Positions 58,591-64,000 of a stretch of 64,000 bases of DNA are shown piece after piece. A program made the translations under genes and the position numbers. The notes beneath the pieces were generated by a model. That model was given only the letters and a program-made list of their open reading frames with translations. It was not told the origin of the DNA and ran no database searches. How positions within the stretch are numbered: the first letter of the stretch is position 1; each line of letters begins with the position of its first letter. The DNA is from Sphingomonas sp. (GTDB lineage: Bacteria > Pseudomonadota > Alphaproteobacteria > Sphingomonadales > Sphingomonadaceae): positions 62,001 to 126,000 of the forward strand of contig NZ_JAGHZV010000005.1 of NCBI RefSeq assembly GCF_017745215.1, read 5' to 3'.

Positions 58591-60798
58591 CTAAAATTCC
58601 AGTCCGTCCGCGAAGGCGACCGCCAATCGGGATGCGCGCTCACCGAGTTCGCTGTGATTTCTGAGCGCTTCGATCCGTTGCGCTGCCTCGTCGTAATCTA
58701 AAAACGGCGCGAGATTATCCCTCTTGATGACGTCGAACCTGCCACGATTACTGCTGTCGACAGAGCTGACGAGCTTCTCCAATGTCTCCACCAGTCCCTC
58801 ATCCGAAACAATGTTCGCCTCGAGGCGTTCGCGCGGGCCTGCCTCGTCTCCGCCCTGCCGCCATGCGAATAGCAAGCTGATCGGATCGATAACTTCGAGA
58901 ATTTCATGATCGGACAGCGCCCGGTATCGGTCGAGCATAATGCCATTAATTTGGTCGAGTTCGGGGTTAGTCACCAGCCAGTCCTCTGTGGGGCGTGGCC
59001 TGTCGCCGTACCGACCGTGGGCAAACGTCTCGTGCCGAAAGACGGTCGTGAGCCAGGCAAGGGCCGCACCGTGCTGAAACATCGTTGTTACAGCCGCGGC
59101 GCGCTGTTCTGCGTCCAGCTGCGCAAGTAGGAGCGGGATGAGCCGGGACGCACGATCCCATAGTGAGTTGATCCAGAAGCGGTCGAAGGGGCGTTGCCGA
59201 TAGGCCGCGTCCATGGCTTGCGACAGGCCGAGAAGAATGTTGTCGCACTGCTGCGGCGTCAGCACTTCGAACGCACTGCCTCTGATGCGTTCAAGCAGGA
59301 TGTCCGCCTTGGTGAATGATCCACCAGCGGGCTCACCGTGGAGACGCAGAAGTTCTGCAGTGGTCTGCTCGACACCCGCTTCTGCTGCCGCCCACATTGA
59401 TGTGAAATCGTCCTGCGTCAGGGCATGCGACGGACCCGCCAACGCAAAATAGAGCCGGTAGTGATCCGGGCTGGCCAGGCGCACACCGCGAATTGCTGCG
59501 TCTCGCTGGTGTTCATGGACGTGCTGAAATATTCTGAATTTATCGCCGTCATCTCCGTAATTCATTTCTACGCCAGCTAGTTGATCAGCAAAATAATGCC
59601 GGTAAGTAAGATCATCGAAATGGCCTTCTTCGGTGATGTTGATCAGCTTGGAAAGCTCCCGCGTCTTTTCCACATCGGATACGCGAGCGATTCCTAGCGA
59701 GTGGATCGCTGCGGCGGCGCAATATTCTTCGATCCAACGGTAGAGCGCGGGATTTCCATCCTTAATGAGCTGAAGCCAGACGAGGTCCGCCAAATCGGCT
59801 TTGGCGTCTCGAAGCGGTGGCCAGAAGAACCGGATCGAATCCAGTGCGCGCACAACGGACCTTGGGGTCCGTAGCTGACGTCCTCCCTCAAAATCGACAA
59901 CCGTCTTGAGTCTCGAAAGCTCGTCATCGTTTTTGGGCGCGGCGATTTGATGAAGGGAATCAGTGAACCATTGACGCAATTGCATTGATTCCGGTTGCGG
60001 TACCATAATCGTAAGCTGGATGATCTTTTCGAGATAGGCCTTGCCGCTCTTTGCGCGCGCAGCTTTCTCGATGCTGTGGGCGAGGATTTTTCCATCGTAG
60101 CAAAGCAAATAGATGACATTTGGAAAATCGGCGACCGATCGAACAAGGCGCAATATCTCGATGACTTCCGCTGGTTCGAGGCGATCAACGTCATCGATCG
60201 TGATGACAAACCTGTGCCCTAGATCGCGAAGCGATCTGACCAGTTTGTCCTTGAGGTCGGATAATTGGGAGGCGGCACGCTTGCCCTCGGCTAGATTTGC
60301 AGCTGCCTTAGTCCCCTTCCCGAACCATTTGACAGGTGGCAAGCCCGAAACGTCTCCAATAAACTCAATTGCGGCTCCCACTTTAGTCAGGCCGGAGGCG
60401 AATTCTCGTAGTGCGTCTTCCGCCTTTTTAGCTCGGGCGATGGTGATCGGCGTTGCATCGCCAGCATCCAACGCGACTCGATCCAACTGCTTCGACAGTT
60501 CGGTAAACAGGCCATTGATCAAGGCATCTCGGTTGCCGATCAACCACGGGCGAAAATTTATGACGCTGGGTCGCTGCTCTTTGGGTAGCTTCTGAAGCTC
60601 ATCCTCAATGAGAAAGACGAGACTGGATTTCCCCGACCCCCACGCTCCCTCAATACCGATTACAAGGCCGTCATCGGATGCATGATCGATGAGGGATACT
60701 GCAATGCGCGCGGCAACTTCCCGAAAGCCGAGTTCGTCCTTGTCGCCGGGACCAAGCGCGCGATCGCCTTTTATTGAATTATTCGTATGTGTCGCCAT
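58591..60798 (-). CDS. KAP-family P-loop NTPase
   Basis: 735 aa. Walker A G-A-W-G-S-G-K-S (51-58) and Walker B F-V-I-T-I-D-D-V-D-R-L (197-207) with the long KAP insert between them; after Walker B, K-I-I-Q-L-T-I-M-V-P is typical of KAP. The insert has no clear membrane helix, so this is a soluble member. The 350-residue C-terminal part is not recognised. KAP NTPases occur in several phage-defence loci. AT-richer codon use. The promoter (TTGTCA, 16 bases, TAGAAT) would place transcription at or next to the ATG, a leaderless mRNA. Confidence 0.88.
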   Translation of the reverse strand: MATHTNNSIKGDRALGPGDKDELGFREVAARIAVSLIDHASDDGLVIGIEGAWGSGKSSLVFLIEDELQKLPKEQRPSVINFRPWLIGNRDALINGLFTELSKQLDRVALDAGDATPITIARAKKAEDALREFASGLTKVGAAIEFIGDVSGLPPVKWFGKGTKAAANLAEGKRAASQLSDLKDKLVRSLRDLGHRFVITIDDVDRLEPAEVIEILRLVRSVADFPNVIYLLCYDGKILAHSIEKAARAKSGKAYLEKIIQLTIMVPQPESMQLRQWFTDSLHQIAAPKNDDELSRLKTVVDFEGGRQLRTPRSVVRALDSIRFFWPPLRDAKADLADLVWLQLIKDGNPALYRWIEEYCAAAAIHSLGIARVSDVEKTRELSKLINITEEGHFDDLTYRHYFADQLAGVEMNYGDDGDKFRIFQHVHEHQRDAAIRGVRLASPDHYRLYFALAGPSHALTQDDFTSMWAAAEAGVEQTTAELLRLHGEPAGGSFTKADILLERIRGSAFEVLTPQQCDNILLGLSQAMDAAYRQRPFDRFWINSLWDRASRLIPLLLAQLDAEQRAAAVTTMFQHGAALAWLTTVFRHETFAHGRYGDRPRPTEDWLVTNPELDQINGIMLDRYRALSDHEILEVIDPISLLFAWRQGGDEAGPRERLEANIVSDEGLVETLEKLVSSVDSSNRGRFDVIKRDNLAPFLDYDEAAQRIEALRNHSELGERASRLAVAFADGLEF

Positions 60799-60804
60799 AG
60801 TTGA

Positions 60805-60832
60805 ATTCTAACCGATGGCAATTATTTGACAA
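60805..60832. promoter_or_regulatory. overlapping divergent promoters, KAP and DUF6161
   Basis: Minus strand: TTGTCA (60832-60827) - 16 - TAGAAT (60810-60805), 7 bases from the KAP ATG. Plus strand: TTGACA at 60826-60831 facing DUF6161, with CAAAAT at 60851 as weak -10 (spacer 19). The two -35 boxes share five bases, so both genes are likely controlled together. Confidence 0.55.
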
Positions 60833-60909
60833 TCGCGGACGCGACTGGTGCAAAATCCGTCTTGCTCATCATACCCGGCAGCGCCACCCTCTTGGAGGGG
60901 AGAGCAAAG

Positions 60910-62070
60910 ATGGCTGAATTCCTTAGATTTCGGCTCGATGGCGAAGAGCTGACGTTCCGATCGCTTCGTCAACTGGGAAAGTGGTGGGAGAAGGAGCGCG
61001 CCACGTGGGACTGGTTGCTATCGAAAAATTGGGACGAATTTTCGCAATTGCAGCGTCGCACCCGGGCTTTAGACGCTAAGATCACGAGCGGAGCGGATGT
61101 CAGCGCCATCGAAGAAGAGCTGAAATCGATTTTCTATGGGCTGCGCCCATCTCTTCCCTACAGCGGAAGCTTCGATGGACAGCGCTACCTCTCGGCAAGG
61201 GATTTAGTCGGCGATGATGCCGCCCGCTATCTCGTCATTGTTGAGCGTCACTCCGATTTTCAGCGCAATCTTCAAAATGCGACCTGGTTCTACAATTATG
61301 CGCGCTCGGTCGCTGCCTCGTACGTGGGCTTCGACCGCGAAGCGCTGGCGGCAGAGCGCCGCAATTATCGTCGCGCGATTGACCGGCTAGAGCAGCGCGT
61401 TCGCGACTTAGAAGCCGAGCAAGATGAATTTGTTCGTTCGCGCACGCACCGGATCATGGCTTTGAAACGCCGTCTCCTGCAACGATCCTTTGCGATTTGG
61501 AATGCCGCCGCGAAAGATTTTGCGGCCCAGCGCTCGGAGATCGTAGATCAGCTCGCTGAGACCGAGGACAAATATCGTAACCAAATGGCGCTTATGGCAC
61601 CGGTCCAATACTGGCGCGACAAGGCAACCTCGCATGGTAAATGGGAGATCGCGTGGGCCGTGCTGATGTTCATCTATTTCGTGGCCGCCGGGTTTGGAAT
61701 TTTCTTTCTAGCGAAGTGGGCAGCGGCGTATCTCCTTTCCGTGCCAGAAAGCCAGCATGCTACACCCGTATACATTATCGTCAGTGGTGCGACTTTGGGA
61801 ATCACAACTTTGATTTTTTGGATAGGTAGATTGCTTTCAAAGCTTTTCCTGAGCGAACACCATCTAGGATCGGACGCACGAGAGAAGGCGGTTATGACAA
61901 AAACTTTTCTTTCGATGGAAACGCGAGAGTCCTTTAGCTCGGAGGAGCGAGCAATCATTCTGGCGTCAATCTTTCGAAGCAGTCCGGACGGTATCGTGAA
62001 GGATGAAGGACCGGGCGATTTCAGCGCTCCAGCCTTGCTCGCCCGCTTTTTGTCGCCCCAGAAATCCTAG
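60910..62070 (+). CDS. DUF6161-like coiled-coil membrane protein
   Basis: 386 aa. An N-terminal soluble domain (L-R-F-R-L-D-G-E-E-L-T-F, W-W-E-K-E-R-A-T-W-D-W) is followed by an Arg/Glu-rich coiled coil (142-225). Two membrane helices (about 245-270 and 286-308) come next, and a cytoplasmic tail ends S-F-S-S-E-E-R-A-I-I-L-A-S-I-F. I recall this tail from DUF6161, but the match is from memory. ATG 60910 with GGAGGGGAG upstream. Divergent from the KAP NTPase; likely its membrane partner. Confidence 0.7.
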   Translation: MAEFLRFRLDGEELTFRSLRQLGKWWEKERATWDWLLSKNWDEFSQLQRRTRALDAKITSGADVSAIEEELKSIFYGLRPSLPYSGSFDGQRYLSARDLVGDDAARYLVIVERHSDFQRNLQNATWFYNYARSVAASYVGFDREALAAERRNYRRAIDRLEQRVRDLEAEQDEFVRSRTHRIMALKRRLLQRSFAIWNAAAKDFAAQRSEIVDQLAETEDKYRNQMALMAPVQYWRDKATSHGKWEIAWAVLMFIYFVAAGFGIFFLAKWAAAYLLSVPESQHATPVYIIVSGATLGITTLIFWIGRLLSKLFLSEHHLGSDAREKAVMTKTFLSMETRESFSSEERAIILASIFRSSPDGIVKDEGPGDFSAPALLARFLSPQKS

Positions 62071-62104
62071 TTGGCGCGATTCAATCTTGGTGAAGGCGTG
62101 ATCC

Positions 62105-62365
62105 TCAGCTCCGATAGCGCGCGATGAGTTTTTTCCATTCGTAGAGGGGTGGGTCGGGGAGCGGGTCGCCAGTGGGGGTGGATTTGGTCTTGTCGATCCA
62201 GGGCGCGATGCGGAGGCGGTCGCGGGTGCGGCAGGGCGTGCAATAGAGTTTGCGCTTAGCGTCAGGGAGGCTGTCGCCCCAGCGGCGCATGCCCCCGGAC
62301 ACGTTGCCATCCCCCCTCAAACAACCATCATGAAGGAGCCAGACTCTATCTTGGAGTGGTAACAA
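62105..62365 (-). pseudogene. remnant of a small zinc-ribbon-like protein
   Basis: 86-codon frame. The C-terminal 60 residues look like real protein: M-R-R-W-G-D-S-L-P-D-A-K-R-K-L and a C-T-P-C pair followed by R-L-R-I-A-P-W. The N-terminal part is unconvincing, and no ribosome-binding site is seen. Best read as a truncated gene left in the island. Confidence 0.4.
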
Positions 62366-62630
62366 TCAGTGGCGCACGTCAGATCGTCCGGCGAACCCGC
62401 CACCGGAAAAGGATCGTCCGAAATGGATACAACCTAAGAATAGATAGTTGCGCCGGAAAATGAGTCTTCATCCGGCATGTAGCTACTGCATTTTGAAAAT
62501 TGATCCGTATCGGCGAAATTTTCTGAGAAGCGTGATGAATTAAATCCGGCGCTAATCTTGCGATTTGAGCGATTCGATGAGACGTTAGCCTCATTCGTCT
62601 GAGTGATTCTGCGGGTGGGGGAACTTCGCT
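62366..62630. other. AT-richer spacer before the C39-RHS gene
   Basis: 265 bases, no gene. Near its end, ATGAG-N8-CTCAT forms a small stem before the ribosome-binding site. Presumably contains the promoter of the next gene. Confidence 0.4.
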
Positions 62631-64000
62631 ATGAATTCATTTAGCGTCGCGCTTGGCGCGCTTTCTGATCGTGCGCGTCTTTTCAGCATTTTAGCGGTGG
62701 CTCTTCTTATTTCTCTGTTAGGGGCGGTCGTTCTACCGTCGTCCTGGGGGCAATGGAAAAGCAATGCCGCCGTTGCGCCGCCGCCCACACGGCTTCATTT
62801 TTCCGGCTCACCGGCGGATGCTGAATTCCTTCGCGTAGGTCTCTTCGACCAAACGCTGGTCCCCGCAGGCGTGACCGCGGCGTCGGATAACCGCGATCTG
62901 GCCGCGGCTCTGCTCGTGTATGAAAAGTCGGTGTCGGCGGGTGACATTGACGCGGTAGCTCCCCTCACGTCATTCTTGGCAAGCCATCCCGGCTCGGCCT
63001 GGCGTCCGGTGCTGCTGCTCAATCTCGGAAGCGTCTACCGGCAGACCGGCCATTTCAGCAAAGCCATGCAGGCATTTGATCAGGCCTGGACGGCGAGCAA
63101 AAGCCTTCGCACGCGCGATGGCGCCGCGATCGGTGACGCGGCGATTGCCGAACTCAGCCAGTTCAACGCTTATCTCGGGCGGACGGAGCGGCTTTCTGGC
63201 CTGCTTGCCGAGGTAAAAGACCGACCTATTCACGGGACGGCGGCGGAGCTGGTGAACAGTTCCAAGCGTGGCCTGGCACATATGAGCGAATGGCCGGAGC
63301 GGAGCTTCCGCTGCGGACCTCTCGCGCTCCTGCGCATCCTGCTCTACCTCAATCCCCACGCTCCGGCCGACACGGTCAACCGCCTGGAAAAGGCGAACTC
63401 AACGGCGCAGGGGCTTTCGCTGAGCGCGGTGCAACACATCGCCGCAAGCGTCGGCATGCGCTACCAGATGGCCTATCGTTCATCGGGGGCCGCGATCGTG
63501 ACGCCCGCCGTCGCCCATTGGAAGATGGGCCATTACGCGGCGATCGTCGGTAAGTCCGGAGACCGCTACCTCGTCGAGGACTCGACGTTCGGGCGGGATA
63601 TCCGGGTGCGCCGGGGGACGCTCGAAGAGGAAACGAGCGGCTATTTTCTGATCCCCTCGGGACCGTTGCCGAGCGGATGGCGCAAAGTTGAAACGGCGGA
63701 GGCGGACAAGATCTGGGGGCGCGGCGATACCGGCTCGAGCCGCGACCAGGGTGGCACCGGGCCGCAGAGCGGCGATCCGGCCTTTCCGGACGATGACAAC
63801 AAGGATTGCGGCGGCTGCACGACCTGGAACGTTGAGCCGATGTTCGTCAGCCTGGAGCTGCACGACCGCCCTGTCGGCTATACGCCGCCGGTAGGCCCGG
63901 CGATCAATTTCGACATCTACTATTCGCACCGTGACGTGCAGCAACCGGCGACGTTCAATTACGTCAATTTTGGCCACAAATGGACTTTCGGCTGGCTCAG
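62631..64000 (+). CDS. C39-peptidase/RHS-type protein, N-terminal part (partial)
   Basis: 456 residues seen; continues past the window. N-terminal membrane anchor (about 17-36) and a TPR-like helical region (75-190: Y-R-Q-T-G-H-F-S-K-A-M-Q-A-F). Then a papain-like C39 domain with Cys228 (F-R-C-G-P-L-A-L), His301 (G-H-Y-A-A-I-V-G) and Asp317 (Y-L-V-E-D-S-T-F-G). After a Gly/Asp linker and C-G-G-C, the RHS-type start P-A-I-N-F-D-I-Y-Y-S-H-R-D and G-H-K-W-T-F-G-W-L appears. A polymorphic toxin that processes or exports itself is a fair guess. GGGGGAA ribosome-binding site before ATG 62631. Confidence 0.75.
   Translation, partial: MNSFSVALGALSDRARLFSILAVALLISLLGAVVLPSSWGQWKSNAAVAPPPTRLHFSGSPADAEFLRVGLFDQTLVPAGVTAASDNRDLAAALLVYEKSVSAGDIDAVAPLTSFLASHPGSAWRPVLLLNLGSVYRQTGHFSKAMQAFDQAWTASKSLRTRDGAAIGDAAIAELSQFNAYLGRTERLSGLLAEVKDRPIHGTAAELVNSSKRGLAHMSEWPERSFRCGPLALLRILLYLNPHAPADTVNRLEKANSTAQGLSLSAVQHIAASVGMRYQMAYRSSGAAIVTPAVAHWKMGHYAAIVGKSGDRYLVEDSTFGRDIRVRRGTLEEETSGYFLIPSGPLPSGWRKVETAEADKIWGRGDTGSSRDQGGTGPQSGDPAFPDDDNKDCGGCTTWNVEPMFVSLELHDRPVGYTPPVGPAINFDIYYSHRDVQQPATFNYVNFGHKWTFGWL

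Overview
The window is GC-rich chromosomal DNA from an alphaproteobacterium, most likely a Sphingomonas-type member of the Sphingomonadaceae. Evidence is the gene set (two TonB-dependent receptors, a MucR/Ros-type regulator, a Zur-merC pair, BLUF and HD-GYP proteins, single-domain hemerythrin and SWIB proteins) and one intergenic palindrome that recurs 11 times. I found no rRNA, tRNA, CRISPR array or recognisable insertion sequence. Assignments come from reading motifs, not from database searches.

Layout. 1-9.6 kb: small envelope proteins, a periplasmic cyclophilin, gatB, two tandem OafA-type acyltransferases, then gatC-gatA behind a peroxiredoxin and a persulfide-dioxygenase/rhodanese protein. 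9.7-17 kb: a DUF3089 hydrolase, a ParA / ribbon-helix-helix / TPR-SPOR operon facing a Sel1-SPOR gene, a secreted WD40 protein and a MipA/OmpV protein. 17-22 kb: serB and miaA with overlapping 5' ends, then ilvB-ilvH-ilvC. 22-28 kb: a TMEM175-like channel, a large TonB receptor and a pterin operon folE-SDR-folB. 28-34 kb: a YghU-type GST, a prolyl oligopeptidase, an orphan AAA ATPase with an AT-rich promoter region, and leuA preceded by an unannotated leucine-rich leader peptide and hairpin (attenuator candidate). 34-43 kb: BLUF, lipoprotein, SWIB, hemerythrin, proC, ybjN, ubiK, tspO and an RND efflux pump with its adaptor. 43-52 kb: a second TonB receptor, tlyA, a GH24 lysozyme, an RBBP9-like hydrolase, merC-zur with a candidate Zur operator, dxs and an HD-GYP protein. 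52-57.6 kb: katG, a Tat-exported GH1 glycosidase and a divergent LysR regulator sharing a palindromic site.

From about 57.65 kb the character changes. One copy of the intergenic palindrome is cut off after 15 bp, followed by AT-rich DNA with several CGTGT(T)A motifs. Then come a zinc-ligand-less MucR/Ros-type regulator, a KAP-family P-loop NTPase divergently paired with a DUF6161-like coiled-coil membrane protein through an overlapping promoter, a gene remnant, and the start of a C39-peptidase/RHS-type protein that runs off the end. This looks like the left part of a genomic island. The KAP/DUF6161 pair and the C39-RHS protein are the best candidates for an undescribed conflict or defence system.

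The core genes make several pathways: branched-chain amino acids (ilvBHC, leuA), serine and proline (serB, proC), isoprenoids and tRNA modification (dxs, miaA), tetrahydropterin/folate (folE, SDR, folB), and the Asp/Glu-tRNA amidotransferase (gatCAB, split over two loci).
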